A stretch of DNA of 64,000 nucleotides, from assembly GCF_000152725.1 (NCBI RefSeq), contig NZ_CH724131.1, positions 273,746-337,745 on the forward strand, written 5' to 3'. Positions 1 through 8,924 of the stretch are shown piece after piece (positions within the stretch are counted from its first letter, which is position 1; each line of letters begins with the position of its first letter). The stretch comes from Pseudooceanicola batsensis HTCC2597. Lineage in GTDB: Bacteria > Pseudomonadota > Alphaproteobacteria > Rhodobacterales > Rhodobacteraceae. The notes under the pieces were generated by a model, which saw only the letters and a program-made list of their open reading frames with translations, was not told the DNA's origin and did no database searches. The position numbers were made by a program, and so were the translations under genes.

Positions 1-167
1 GCTTCCCCACTTCGATGTTCACGCCGATCTTCGCCCTGTCGCGGACGGTCGGCTGGGTGTCCCAGTGGAAGGAGATGATCGAGGATCCGGGCATGAAGAT
101 CGGCCGCCCGCGCCAGCTCTACACCGGCGCGACGCAGCGCGACTACGTCGACGTCGAGAACCGCTGA
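1..167 (+). CDS. gltA: Citrate synthase, C-terminal end (5' truncated by window edge)
   Basis: The last 54 codons of an open frame enter from the left edge and end at TGA 165-167. The translated end contains [12 protein letters not shown] and then [15 protein letters not shown], which is the conserved C-terminus of type II (hexameric) bacterial citrate synthases. The enzyme condenses acetyl-CoA and oxaloacetate at the entry of the TCA cycle, in the cytoplasm. The catalytic residues lie outside the window. A strong hairpin terminator follows 20 bases after the stop, so the gene ends its own transcript here. Confidence 0.9.
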   Translation, partial: FPTSMFTPIFALSRTVGWVSQWKEMIEDPGMKIGRPRQLYTGATQRDYVDVENR

Positions 168-187
168 CGCCGCCACCGACCGACCAG

Positions 188-216
188 AAAACCGCCGGGC
201 CCTGCCCGGCGGTTTT
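188..216 (+). terminator. Rho-independent terminator of gltA
   Basis: Perfect stem AAACCGCCGGGC / GCCCGGCGGTTT with loop CCT, followed by a T run. It lies directly after the gltA stop. Because the stem is flanked by A and T runs it could also terminate from the other side, but the minus-strand genes here read away from it. Confidence 0.85.
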
Positions 217-424
217 TCGTTGCGCGGGTGCCGGCTCCTCCCCGCGTCAGGGACGCGGCGTCCGATCCCGTGGAAGGATGGCCCGGCCCTGGTCGCCTGG
301 CAGCGCCGGCCCGCGGGGTGGTGCGAAAGCGCCGCCCGAAGGGGGCGGCACTGCCCGGCCTGCATACCGGGCGGGCCTCACCGGCGTCAGCACCGGCCGG
401 AGCGGCGAAAGGCCCCTGCCCTGC

Positions 425-1201
425 CTACCGTCCCTCGAACCGCGCCGGCCGCTTTTCGATGAAGGCCAGCACGCCCTCCTTGAAGTCGCGGGACTGGCCG
501 CAGACGTTCTGCGACCGCCCCTCGATGTCCAGCTGCGCGTCCAGCCCGTTGCTCCAGCTTTGGCGGATCGTCTCCTTGATCTGGCCGAAGGCCAGGGTCG
601 GCCCCTTGGCGAGATAATCGGCCCGCGCGGTCCAGCGCGCCTCGAATTCCTCGTCCGGCACGGCCTCCCAGATCATGCCCCAGGCATCCGCGTCTCGGGC
701 CGAGATCTTCTCGGCGAAGAGCGCCGCGCCCATGGCCTTGGGCGATCCGACCGAGCGGGGCAGCCAATAGGTCCCGCCGGCATCGGGCATCAGGGCGATC
801 TTGCTGAAGGCCTGCAGGAAATAGGCGCTTTCGGTGGCGATCACCACGTCGCAGGACAGCGCGATATTGGCCCCGGCCCCGGCGGCGGCCCCGTTCACCG
901 CGGCGATCACCGGCACCGGCGCCTCGACGATGGCGCGGACCAGGGGCTGGTATTCGTCGCGCAGCACACGCTCGAGATCGGGATTGTCGAGACTGCCGCT
1001 GTCGCTCAGATCCTGACCCGAACAGAAGGCCGGTCCGTTGCCGGTCAGCACGATCACCCGCGCGTCGGTCGCGGCCTTGCGGACAGCATCGGCCAGCTCG
1101 GCGCGCATCAACCCGTTCAGGGCGTTGTACTTGTCGGGACGGTTCAGGCGGATGACGGCCTTGTCGTCGGTGATGTCGCTGGTGATGGTCTGATAGCTCA
1201 T
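425..1201 (-). CDS. Enoyl-CoA hydratase/isomerase family protein, PaaG-like
   Basis: A 258-residue crotonase-fold protein. It has the oxyanion-hole segment FCSGQDL (about residues 59-65), the second glycine-rich segment NGAAAGAGANIALSCD (about 104-119) and the C-terminal pattern GRSQNVCGQSRDFKEGV seen in PaaG-type 1,2-epoxyphenylacetyl-CoA isomerases. Family members hydrate or isomerise acyl-CoA double bonds in the cytoplasm. The ATG has a GAGGAG ribosome site 6 bases upstream. It lies 63 bases downstream of ccmH on the same strand and may be the last gene of that transcript. PaaG function is inferred from similarity; no other phenylacetate gene is nearby, so a general fatty-acid enoyl-CoA hydratase is possible. 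Confidence 0.8.
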   Translation of the reverse strand: MSYQTITSDITDDKAVIRLNRPDKYNALNGLMRAELADAVRKAATDARVIVLTGNGPAFCSGQDLSDSGSLDNPDLERVLRDEYQPLVRAIVEAPVPVIAAVNGAAAGAGANIALSCDVVIATESAYFLQAFSKIALMPDAGGTYWLPRSVGSPKAMGAALFAEKISARDADAWGMIWEAVPDEEFEARWTARADYLAKGPTLAFGQIKETIRQSWSNGLDAQLDIEGRSQNVCGQSRDFKEGVLAFIEKRPARFEGR

Positions 1202-1264
1202 GGAAGTCTCCTCTTCCGGGCCACTCCAATTCCTGCCGTCACGGGACGCAAGGGGAACCGTGCG

Positions 1265-1792
1265 TCACCGGTCGAGAATTCGCTTCAGACGCTCTTCCTC
1301 CTCGGGGCTCAGCGCCTCTTCCGTCCCCGACGCCCTGCGGCGTAGGAAGACGAGGCCGATGCCCAGCCCGAGGATCAGCATCGCGGGGCCGGCCCCCCAG
1401 AGGACCCAGTTGGTACCGCCCGTCCGCGGCGTGAGCAGGACGTATTCGCCGTACCGATCGGTGACGAAGTCGATCACCTCGTCGTCCGTGTCGCCCGCGA
1501 CCAGCCGCTCGCGCACCAGAAGGCGCAGGTCTCGGGCCAGTTCGGCGTTGCTGTCGTCGATGCTCTCGTTCCGGCAGACGAGACAGCGCAGCCCCCGCGA
1601 GAGCTCTCGCGCCCGCTCCTCGAGCTGCGGGTCGGCGAGGATCTCGTCTGGCTGCACGGCCAGAGCCGGTCCGGCCATGAGGGCCAGCGCCAGCAGCGTC
1701 GGGTGCGTGCTCGCACGCATCGCCGCGACGACGGCCGCCAGGGCGCGGAAGGTGCGGCGCAGCACGCATCCTGCGGGGTCCCTTTGTCTCAT
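1265..1792 (-). CDS. ccmH: Cytochrome c-type biogenesis protein CcmH
   Basis: A 175-residue membrane protein of system I cytochrome c maturation. The redox motif LRCLVCRN (Cys70 and Cys73) keeps apocytochrome c cysteines reduced for heme ligation in the periplasm. A hydrophobic N-terminal segment (about residues 30-46) and one membrane helix near 128-147 fit the family. The ATG at 1792 overlaps the ccmF stop as ATGA, supporting translational coupling and this start; an internal ATG at 1720 directly before the signal-like segment is an alternative. CcmH normally works with CcmF and CcmI at the heme lyase. No CcmI is fused or adjacent here. Confidence 0.93.
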   Translation of the reverse strand: MRQRDPAGCVLRRTFRALAAVVAAMRASTHPTLLALALMAGPALAVQPDEILADPQLEERARELSRGLRCLVCRNESIDDSNAELARDLRLLVRERLVAGDTDDEVIDFVTDRYGEYVLLTPRTGGTNWVLWGAGPAMLILGLGIGLVFLRRRASGTEEALSPEEEERLKRILDR

Positions 1793-3750
1793 TCCGCGGG
1801 CACTCCTTCCGCGGCGACCCGGCGCGCCCCGGCCGCGACGCGATAACGCCGGTCGCTCAGGCTCAGCGCGCCGCCGAGCGCCATGAGGATGGCGCCGCCC
1901 CAGATCCAGTTGGCCAGCGGTTTGACATAGGTGCGGAAGGCCCAGCCGCCGCCCTCCTGCGGATCGCCGATCACCACATAGACGTCGCGCAGGATGCCGT
2001 TGTCGATCCCCGCTTCGGTGGTGGGCATGCGGGCGACCGGGTAGAAGCGTTTCTCGGGCGTCAGCGTCGCGATGGCCGCGCCGTCACGCGCCAGCCGCAC
2101 CGTGCCGGTGGTCGAGACATAGTTGGGCCCCTGCACGCGCGTGACGCCTTCCAGCGTGATGTCGTAGCCCGCCAGGGTCAGGGTGTCGCCCTCCTGCATG
2201 ACGCGGATGTCCTCGCTCTCCCAGGCCAGCAGTCCGGCGATCCCGGCGATCGTCACCCCCAGCCCCGCGTGGGCCAGCGTGCGGCCGTAATCCGACCGCT
2301 GCAGCCGGAACAGCCGCCCGGCGCCGCTCTTGCCGGTGCGGGCCCAGAGATCGGTGGCCGCCCCCGCCACCAGCCAGGTCCCCAGCATCAGCCCCACGGG
2401 GCCGAGCGCAGAGCGTTCGGTCTGGATCGCGTAGACGAGCGCCAGGACCGCCACCGCCAGCGCCATGGCGGGCAGCAGCCTGCGCAGGACGCGCCCCGGC
2501 CGGCCGCGCTTCCACGGCATCATCGCGCCGATCGGCAGCGCCAGCCCGAGCGCCACGAAGAAGGGCGTGAAGGCCATGTTGAAAAAGGGCGCCCCGACCG
2601 ACAGCTTGCGGTCGAAGGCCAGTTCGCTCACCAGCGGCCAGACCGTGCCGACGAAGACCACCAGCGCCGCCACGGCCAGCAGGATGTTGTTCAGCACCAG
2701 CATGCTTTCGCGGCTGATCATGGAAAAGACCCCGCGCGAGGACAGCGCCTCGGCCCGCGCGGCGAAGAGCGTCAGCGCGCCCCCCATGAAGAGCACCGTG
2801 ATCGCCAGCAGAAAGACGCCGCGTTCGGGATCGGTGGCAAAGGCATGAACGCTCGTGATGATGCCCGACCGGGTGATGAACGCCCCGATCAGCGAAAAGC
2901 CGAAGGCGACGATGGCCAGGAGGATGGTCCAGCTTTTCAGGCTTTCGCGCTTTTCGACGACCACGGCGGAATGCAGCAGCGCCGCCGCGATGAGCCAGGG
3001 CATGAAGCTGGCGTTCTCGACCGGGTCCCAGAACCAGAAGCCGCCCCAGCCCAGCTCGTAATAGGCCCACCACGACCCCAGGGCGATGCCGATGGTCAGA
3101 AAGACCCAGGCCGCCAGCGTCCAGGGCCGCACCCACCTGCCCCAGGCAGCGTCCACCCGCCCCTCGATCAGGGCGGCGACGGCGAAGGAGAAGGCCATCG
3201 AGAGGCCCACGTAGCCGAGGTAGAGGAAGGGCGGATGGAAGGCGAGACCCGGATCCTGCAGCAGCGGATTGAGGTCGCGCCCGTCCAGCGGCGGCACCGC
3301 AAGGCGCAGGAAGGGGTTCGAGGTGAAGATCAGGAAGGCCAGGAAGGCCAGCCCGATGCCGCCCTGCACCGCGAGAACGCGGGCGCGCAGCGTGGGCGGC
3401 AGGGCGCCGCCGAACCAGGCCGCCGAGGCGCCGAAGAGCGCCAGGATCAGGATCCACAGCAGCATCGAGCCCTCGTGGTTCCCCCAGACGCCGGTGATCT
3501 TGTAGAGCATCGGCTTGAGAGAATGCGAATTCTCGGTGACGAGACGCAGGGAGAAATCCGAGGTGACGAAGGCGTGGGTCAGCGCGGCAAAGGAGAAGCC
3601 GACCAGCAGGAACTGCGCGTTGGCCGCCGGCTCCGCCACGGCCATCCAGCCCGGCCAGCGCCTGTGTGCGCCGACCAGCGGCACGACGGTCTGCACCAGC
3701 GCCACGGCGAGCGCGAGAATGAGGGCGAAGTGGCCGAGTTCTGTCACCAT
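1789..3750 (-). CDS. ccmF: Heme lyase CcmF
   Basis: A 653-residue polytopic membrane protein with many hydrophobic helices. The tryptophan-rich WWD-type heme-handling segment reads WGGFWFWDPVEN, and FITRSGIITSVHAF and HNxGS-type segments typical of CcmF/CcmC follow. It receives heme from holo-CcmE and attaches it to apocytochrome c in the periplasm. I chose ATG 3750 (MVTELGHFAL), where the family's N-terminal helix begins; the frame is open 12 codons further. It is coupled to ccmH by a 4-base overlap. Its usual partner ccmE lies 4 kb away in the opposite direction. Confidence 0.95.
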   Translation of the reverse strand: MVTELGHFALILALAVALVQTVVPLVGAHRRWPGWMAVAEPAANAQFLLVGFSFAALTHAFVTSDFSLRLVTENSHSLKPMLYKITGVWGNHEGSMLLWILILALFGASAAWFGGALPPTLRARVLAVQGGIGLAFLAFLIFTSNPFLRLAVPPLDGRDLNPLLQDPGLAFHPPFLYLGYVGLSMAFSFAVAALIEGRVDAAWGRWVRPWTLAAWVFLTIGIALGSWWAYYELGWGGFWFWDPVENASFMPWLIAAALLHSAVVVEKRESLKSWTILLAIVAFGFSLIGAFITRSGIITSVHAFATDPERGVFLLAITVLFMGGALTLFAARAEALSSRGVFSMISRESMLVLNNILLAVAALVVFVGTVWPLVSELAFDRKLSVGAPFFNMAFTPFFVALGLALPIGAMMPWKRGRPGRVLRRLLPAMALAVAVLALVYAIQTERSALGPVGLMLGTWLVAGAATDLWARTGKSGAGRLFRLQRSDYGRTLAHAGLGVTIAGIAGLLAWESEDIRVMQEGDTLTLAGYDITLEGVTRVQGPNYVSTTGTVRLARDGAAIATLTPEKRFYPVARMPTTEAGIDNGILRDVYVVIGDPQEGGGWAFRTYVKPLANWIWGGAILMALGGALSLSDRRYRVAAGARRVAAEGVPAE

Positions 3751-4068
3751 GCCCGCGGTTATACGGATCGCCGCGGCACGGGCCAATCACTTCGTGCCGC
3801 GCGGGTGGTTCACGTTGTCGCGGGGTGCGCGCGGATCTCACAGCCCTGCCCGCGCGAAGGCTCGGGGCGCGCGGGTCGCGGCAAAGCCACATTCGCGCGG
3901 CACCGGGCGCGCGCCGGATCCAGGCCGGATCCGGGCCGATTCCGGGCCGAACGCCGCGGTCGGAGAGGCGGGAGAGGCCGCTCCCTCCCCTCCGTGCGGG
4001 CCGCCGCCGAACCCTCTGGCCCCGCCCCCGGCCAAACGCTACATTCGCACCAGCCAGCAGGTAGCACG
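3751..4068. other. 318-base divergent intergenic region (ccmF / acyltransferase)
   Basis: This region must hold promoters for ccmF (leftwards) and the acyltransferase (rightwards). I see no clear -35/-10 pair. It is very GC-rich and contains three tandem 11-base units at 3916-3948 (GGATCCAGGCC, GGATCCGGGCC, GATTCCGGGCC). No convincing small gene was found. Confidence 0.4.
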
Positions 4069-4995
4069 ATGACCGCCCAGACACCGCCCAACACGCCCAC
4101 GAACCGGCAGATCGCCCGCGACATCTCCTACGCCCATTCGGCCGCCACGCGCGGCGGACGGGCGCTGATCCGGGTGATGGAGAACGTCACCGGCCGTCCC
4201 GGGCTGATCCGGCGGGCCGACGGATATGCCAGCGAGATCGCGGGCGGGCGGGACTTCTGGTCGGTCATGGTCGAGCGCTACCGGCTCTCGCTGTCGGTCA
4301 CGGGCGGATCGCTCGACAACATCCCCCGGACCGGGCCGCTGATCCTGATCGCGAACCACCCCTACGGCATCCTCGACGGGCTGATGATGGGGCATGTGCT
4401 GCAGCGGCAGCGGGGTGATTTCCGCATCCTGGCGCACCGGGTCTTCCGCAAGGCCGAGGACATAAACCGCGTCATCCTGCCGATCTCGTTCGACGAGACC
4501 AAAGAGGCGGTGCAGCAGAACATCGAGACGCGCAAGACGGCCCTGCGCTACCTGGCCGACGGCGGCGCCATCGGGGTCTTTCCGGGCGGCACGGTCTCGA
4601 CCGCGCTGCGCCCCTTCTCGCGCCCCATGGATCCGGGCTGGCGGGGCTTCACGGCGCGGATGATCACCAAGTCGCAGGCGACCGTGGTGCCGATGTTCTT
4701 CGCCGGCCATACCTCGCGCCTGTTCCAGCTGGCCTCGCACCTGCATTCGACGCTCCGCATGGGGCTGCTGATCAAGGAGTTCCGTTCGCGCGTGGGGACC
4801 CCGGTCGAGGTGGTGATCGGCGACCCCATTCCGCCCGCGGACCTGGCCCCCCACGCCCGCGACACCCGCGCCATGATGGACTTTCTGCGCAAGCGCACCT
4901 ACGCGTTGTCGCCCGATCCGCTCAAATCCTTTGAATATGGCTTTGAATTCGAGGATAAGCACCGCAACGGCGACCTCCCCCGCCGGGTTTACTGA
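4069..4995 (+). CDS. Lysophospholipid acyltransferase (PlsC/LPLAT superfamily)
   Basis: A 308-residue protein with LPLAT motifs: NHPYGILDG (His97 and Asp103, an H-x5-D rather than H-x4-D spacing) and GVFPGGTVS near residue 170, followed by the substrate-site segment VVPMFFAGHTSR. Such enzymes move acyl chains from acyl-ACP or acyl-CoA to a lysophospholipid, glycerolipid or ornithine-lipid acceptor at the inner membrane. The H-x5-D spacing resembles the hemolysin-type branch. The acceptor cannot be told from sequence. ATG 4069 follows the intergenic region; murI starts 9 bases after the stop, suggesting cotranscription. Confidence 0.8.
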   Translation: MTAQTPPNTPTNRQIARDISYAHSAATRGGRALIRVMENVTGRPGLIRRADGYASEIAGGRDFWSVMVERYRLSLSVTGGSLDNIPRTGPLILIANHPYGILDGLMMGHVLQRQRGDFRILAHRVFRKAEDINRVILPISFDETKEAVQQNIETRKTALRYLADGGAIGVFPGGTVSTALRPFSRPMDPGWRGFTARMITKSQATVVPMFFAGHTSRLFQLASHLHSTLRMGLLIKEFRSRVGTPVEVVIGDPIPPADLAPHARDTRAMMDFLRKRTYALSPDPLKSFEYGFEFEDKHRNGDLPRRVY

Positions 4996-5004
4996 AGGCA
5001 GATC

Positions 5005-5817
5005 ATGGCAGTAGGCATCTTCGACAGCGGCCTCGGCGGGCTGACCGTGCTGGACGCGGTGACGAAACGTCTGCCCGATGTGCCCTTCGTCTATTTCGGC
5101 GACAACGCCCATGCTCCCTACGGCGTGCGCGATGCCGACGACATCTACGACCTGACGACCCGCGCCGTGGCCCGCATGTTCGATGCGGGCTGCGATCTCG
5201 TCGTGCTGGCCTGCAACACGGCCGCCGCGGCCGCGCTGCGCCGGATGCAGGAAAGCTGGGTGCCCGCCGACAAGCGCGTGCTGGGCGTCTTCGTGCCGCT
5301 GATCGAGGCGCTGACCGAACGGCAGTGGGGCGACAACTCTCCTCCGCGCGAGGTGGCGGTCAAGCATGTCGCGCTTTTCGCCACCCCCGCCACCGTGGCC
5401 TCGCGCGCCTTCCAGCGCGAACTGGCCTTCCGCGCCATCGGCGTCGACGTCGAGGCGCAGGCCTGCGGCGGCGTGGTCGATGCCATCGAAGAGGGCGACA
5501 TGATCCTGGCCGAGGCGCTGGTCCGTTCGCATGTGGACGCGCTGAAACGCAAGATGCCCCGGCCCGAGGCGGCGATCCTGGGCTGCACCCACTACCCCCT
5601 GATGGACGAGGTCTTCCAGGCGGCGCTCGGCCCCGAGGTGGCGGTCTATTCCCAGGCCAACCTCGTGGCGGCGAGCCTTGCGGATTACCTTGGCCGGCGG
5701 CCCGAATTCATCGGCCCGGGCACCGAGTCGCTGTTCCTGACAACCGGCGACCCGGCCCGCGTCTCGTCGCGGGCCACCCAGTTCCTGCGGCGGAAGATCA
5801 CCTTCACCGCTGCGTGA
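5005..5817 (+). CDS. murI: Glutamate racemase
   Basis: A 270-residue enzyme making D-glutamate for peptidoglycan. The family signatures are present: [11 protein letters not shown] at the N-terminus (catalytic Asp), [10 protein letters not shown] with catalytic Cys70, and [10 protein letters not shown] with catalytic Cys194. Length fits MurI. It is 9 bases downstream of the acyltransferase, so both may serve the envelope from one transcript. Start ATG 5005 is followed at once by the conserved VGIFDSG strand. Confidence 0.95.
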   Translation: MAVGIFDSGLGGLTVLDAVTKRLPDVPFVYFGDNAHAPYGVRDADDIYDLTTRAVARMFDAGCDLVVLACNTAAAAALRRMQESWVPADKRVLGVFVPLIEALTERQWGDNSPPREVAVKHVALFATPATVASRAFQRELAFRAIGVDVEAQACGGVVDAIEEGDMILAEALVRSHVDALKRKMPRPEAAILGCTHYPLMDEVFQAALGPEVAVYSQANLVAASLADYLGRRPEFIGPGTESLFLTTGDPARVSSRATQFLRRKITFTAA

Positions 5818-5955
5818 CGGGGCACGCGCACGGCGCTGCCCGTGACGCTGCGTCACCGTCGCGGCGCCTCCCTTGCCGCAGCGGTCGACGAGGCGCATAT
5901 GCACGTCACCCTGTCGCCGCACCGCGACTCCCCTGTTCAAGAGACTGTTTCCGAG

Positions 5956-6555
5956 ATGAAGACCTTTGTTTCCGCTGCCGTTCTTTCGCTTGCGGCCTCC
6001 GCCGCTTCCGCCGTCACCCTGACCGAGGCGGATTATGGCGGGTTCTCGAATTCCTCCGGCTATCCGCATTCCGGCTGGACCTTCAGCGAAATCGGCAGCG
6101 GCTATACCGCCGTGTCCGGAACGGGCGAGCAGAACCGGCACGACTTCCTTCATTTCTCGGGCCTCACGCCCGGCGCCCAGACCGTGACGATCAGCTTCGG
6201 CTACACGCCGGATGCCAGCACCAACAATCGCGACGTCAGCGTCAACTGGGCCACCAGCGCGTTCCAGGCCTGGTCCCCGCCGAGCATTCCCTCGCCGCAG
6301 ATGAGCATGAATGCCGCCAACCCGACCCGCGAGGTCACGCTGAACTTCGGCAACGACACAACGACCGATCTCTTCCTCCAGATCAACTTTCTGAGCGGGA
6401 CCGGCGTCTTCTACAACGTCACCAGCAGCGCCTTCGCGAGCGACCCGTCTCCGCAACCCGGCACCCCCGCCGTGCCGCTGCCGGCAGGCGTCTGGCTCGG
6501 CCTCTCGGCTCTCGGCGCGCTCGGCCTTCTCGGACGGCGCCGCCGCGCGGCGTGA
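5956..6555 (+). CDS. Secreted protein with VPLPA-type C-terminal sorting tail
   Basis: A 199-residue protein starting MKTFVSAAVLSLAASAASA, a typical Sec signal peptide with an ASA cleavage site near residue 19. The mature part is rich in Ser, Thr, Asn and Gly and resembles no family I can name. The C-terminus has the three-part sorting signal AVPLPAG, a roughly 15-residue hydrophobic helix, then RRRRAA. This matches the VPLPA-CTERM class, processed by exosortase-like enzymes and delivered to the surface or extracellular matrix. The ATG at 5956 is chosen because the signal peptide starts there. Two similar genes lie at 29883 and 38106. No exosortase is in the window. Confidence 0.8.
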   Translation: MKTFVSAAVLSLAASAASAVTLTEADYGGFSNSSGYPHSGWTFSEIGSGYTAVSGTGEQNRHDFLHFSGLTPGAQTVTISFGYTPDASTNNRDVSVNWATSAFQAWSPPSIPSPQMSMNAANPTREVTLNFGNDTTTDLFLQINFLSGTGVFYNVTSSAFASDPSPQPGTPAVPLPAGVWLGLSALGALGLLGRRRRAA

Positions 6556-6699
6556 CGATCGGGCGCATTCCGGCCGCGCCGGGGCGACCCCATATACCAT
6601 TCGGCCGCGCGACGCGTTAGACGCGACGCGCGCAGTGGTGTAACACCCCGCCGACACGCGGGTCCGGCGACCGGGGCCGCGCCAACCGAGGGCACTGGA

Positions 6700-7728
6700 A
6701 TGACCAAGAAAATCGCCATAATCGGCGCGTCCGGCTATACCGGAGCCGAGCTGATCCGCCTCATTGCCTCCCATCCCGGGATGGAGGTCGCCGCACTGGC
6801 CGCCAATTCCAAGGCGGGCCAGAGCATGGCCTCGGTCTTTCCCTTCCTGCGACATCTCGACCTGCCCGACCTCGTGATCTGGGAGCAGATCGATTTCGCC
6901 CGGATCGACCTGTGCTTCTGCGCGCTGCCCCACAAGACATCGCAAGAGGTCATCAGCCAGCTGCCCGCCGAGATGAAGATCGTCGACCTCTCGGCCGATT
7001 TCAGGCTGCGCGACCCGGCGGACTACAAGAATTGGTACGGCAACGATCATGCGGCCGTGGAGATGCAGCAGGAGGCCGTCTACGGCCTGACCGAGTTCTA
7101 CCGCGACCGGATCGCCGGCGCGCGGCTGGTTGCGGGCACCGGCTGCAACGCGGCGACGGGGCAGTACTCGCTCCGCCCGCTGATCCAGGCGGGGGTGATC
7201 GGGCTCGACGACATCATCCTCGACATGAAATGCGCCGTCTCCGGCGCGGGGCGGAGCCTCAAGGAGAACCTGCTGCATGCCGAGCTGTCCGAGGGCTACA
7301 ACGCCTATGCCGTGGGCGGGCAGCACCGGCACCTGGGCGAATTCGACCAGGAGTTCTCGGCGCTTGCGGGGCGTCCCGTCCGGGTGCAGTTCACGCCGCA
7401 TCTGATCCCCGCCAACCGCGGCATCCTTTCGACGGGCTATGTCTCAGGCGATGCGAAGGCGGTGCACGAGACCATGCTGCGCGCCTATGCCGACGAGCCC
7501 TTCATCGAGGTCCTGCCCTTCGGCGAAACCCCGTCGACGCATCACGTGCGCGGGTCGAACTTCGTACATCTCGGCGTCACCGGCGACCGGATCGAGGGCC
7601 GCGCCATCGTGGTGGCCGCGCTCGACAACCTGTGCAAGGGTTCTTCGGGCCAGGCGGTGCAGAACGCCAACCTGATGCTCGGCCTTCCCGAGACCCAGGG
7701 GCTCATGGCGGCCCCGCTCTTCCCGTGA
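6700..7728 (+). CDS. argC: N-acetyl-gamma-glutamyl-phosphate reductase
   Basis: A 342-residue enzyme for the third step of arginine synthesis, reducing N-acetylglutamyl phosphate with NADPH. It begins with the nucleotide-binding loop [11 protein letters not shown] and carries the catalytic Cys149 in [13 protein letters not shown]. The C-terminal [13 protein letters not shown] and [15 protein letters not shown] segments are typical of ArgC. Length fits the family's 310-350 residues. The stop is 7 bases before ccmE, so the two are likely cotranscribed. Confidence 0.95.
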   Translation: MTKKIAIIGASGYTGAELIRLIASHPGMEVAALAANSKAGQSMASVFPFLRHLDLPDLVIWEQIDFARIDLCFCALPHKTSQEVISQLPAEMKIVDLSADFRLRDPADYKNWYGNDHAAVEMQQEAVYGLTEFYRDRIAGARLVAGTGCNAATGQYSLRPLIQAGVIGLDDIILDMKCAVSGAGRSLKENLLHAELSEGYNAYAVGGQHRHLGEFDQEFSALAGRPVRVQFTPHLIPANRGILSTGYVSGDAKAVHETMLRAYADEPFIEVLPFGETPSTHHVRGSNFVHLGVTGDRIEGRAIVVAALDNLCKGSSGQAVQNANLMLGLPETQGLMAAPLFP

Positions 7729-7735
7729 GACGGCG

Positions 7736-8179
7736 ATGAAGGGGCTGAAGAAAAAGCGCCGCGTCCAGATCATCCTGCTGGCCTTCGTCGCGCTGACGCT
7801 GGCCACCGTCCTGGTGGGCTATGCGATGCGCGACGGCATCAACTACTTCCGCTCGCCCACGCAGGTATCCGACGCGCCGCCGCCGCCGTCCGAGACCTTC
7901 CGCATCGGCGGGCTGGTGGAAGAGGGGTCGCTGCGGCGGGGACAGGGGGAGACGGTGCGTTTTCTGGTGACCGACGGCAATGCCTCGGTCCCGGTGCTAT
8001 TCACCGGCATCCTGCCCGACCTCTTCGCCGAGAACCAGGGCATGATCGGCACCGGGCGCTACGTGGACGGGACCTTCGAAGCCACCGAGATCCTCGCCAA
8101 ACACGACGAGAGCTACATGCCGAAAGAGGTCGTGGACGCGCTGAAGGAACAGGGCATGTACCAGGAGCCCGAGGGGTAG
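7736..8179 (+). CDS. ccmE: Cytochrome c maturation heme chaperone CcmE
   Basis: A 147-residue periplasmic heme chaperone with one N-terminal membrane helix (about residues 10-30). The heme-binding motif AKHDESYMP contains His123, which binds heme covalently, and Tyr127, the axial ligand. It carries heme from the CcmABCD complex to CcmF-CcmH. Start at 7736, 7 bases after argC. The partner genes ccmF and ccmH face the other way at 1.3-3.7 kb, so the ccm set is split here. Confidence 0.95.
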   Translation: MKGLKKKRRVQIILLAFVALTLATVLVGYAMRDGINYFRSPTQVSDAPPPPSETFRIGGLVEEGSLRRGQGETVRFLVTDGNASVPVLFTGILPDLFAENQGMIGTGRYVDGTFEATEILAKHDESYMPKEVVDALKEQGMYQEPEG

Positions 8180-8312
8180 GTTCGCCTCGGGGGCGGGTTG
8201 AAGACCCACCGGAAAAACCCGGCCCCCGCCACCACCGCACGCATCGGCAACCCTCTCTTAACCCTGTGCCGCAATCCTCTCCTGCATAACCAGAACAGAG
8301 AGAGGCACTCCG

Positions 8313-8924
8313 ATGCAGTCAGTCCGAGAAATGGCCGATGCCATCGTCTCGCGCGAGGGCGGCTACGTGAACGATCCCGACGATCCCGGCGGCGCGACCA
8401 ACCACGGCGTGACCCTCGGCACGATGCGCGACCTGGGGCTCGATCTCGACGGGGACGGCGCGGTCACCGCGCGCGACGTGCGCGCCCTGCCCCGGAACCG
8501 CGCGGTCGACATCTACATGAACCGCTACTTTCACCGGCCGCGCATCGCCGATCTCCCCGAGATGCTCTGGGAAACGGTCTTCGACATGCAGGTGAACGCC
8601 GGCCGGAACGCAATCCGCATCCTGCAACGCCTGCTGAACCGGATGGGCCAAGAGGTCGCCATCGACGGCGTGATCGGCCCCCGGACCATCGCCGCGGCCG
8701 GCCGGGCCGCGCAACTCGCCCCGGACCATCTGGTCGACGCCTACGGGATCGCGCGGCGGAACTACTATTTCGCCCTGGCCGACCGCCGCCCCGCCAGCCG
8801 GAAATACGCCCGCACCCGCGCGGGGGGCAAAGGCGGCTGGATCCGGCGGGCGGAAGAGTTCATATCGCCGCTCTACCACATGACGGAACAGGAATTCCGC
8901 AACCGGGTGGCGGCATGGGACTGA
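8313..8924 (+). CDS. GH108-type N-acetylmuramidase (endolysin)
   Basis: A 203-residue protein with the glycoside hydrolase family 108 signature REGGYVNDPDDPGGATNHGV (catalytic Glu15) and FDMQVNAG near residue 93. A C-terminal peptidoglycan-binding part with DGVIGPRT follows. It would cut the glycan strands of peptidoglycan. There is no signal peptide, so it needs a holin to reach the wall; a holin-like gene overlaps its stop. Rhodobacter gene transfer agents use an endolysin/holin pair of this kind encoded away from the capsid cluster. A TTAACC CtrA-like half site is at 8258-8263, weak evidence on its own. No other phage gene is present. Confidence 0.85.
   Translation: MQSVREMADAIVSREGGYVNDPDDPGGATNHGVTLGTMRDLGLDLDGDGAVTARDVRALPRNRAVDIYMNRYFHRPRIADLPEMLWETVFDMQVNAGRNAIRILQRLLNRMGQEVAIDGVIGPRTIAAAGRAAQLAPDHLVDAYGIARRNYYFALADRRPASRKYARTRAGGKGGWIRRAEEFISPLYHMTEQEFRNRVAAWD

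Noticed and set aside
4039..7401. Long open frame on the minus strand across several genes
   Set aside because: Antisense to the acyltransferase, murI, the VPLPA-type gene and argC, all supported by motifs. The product is low-complexity.
8258..8263. CtrA site upstream of the endolysin gene
   Set aside because: Only a half site TTAACC is present; the full TTAA-N7-TTAA is not. It is mentioned as weak support but not listed as a feature.
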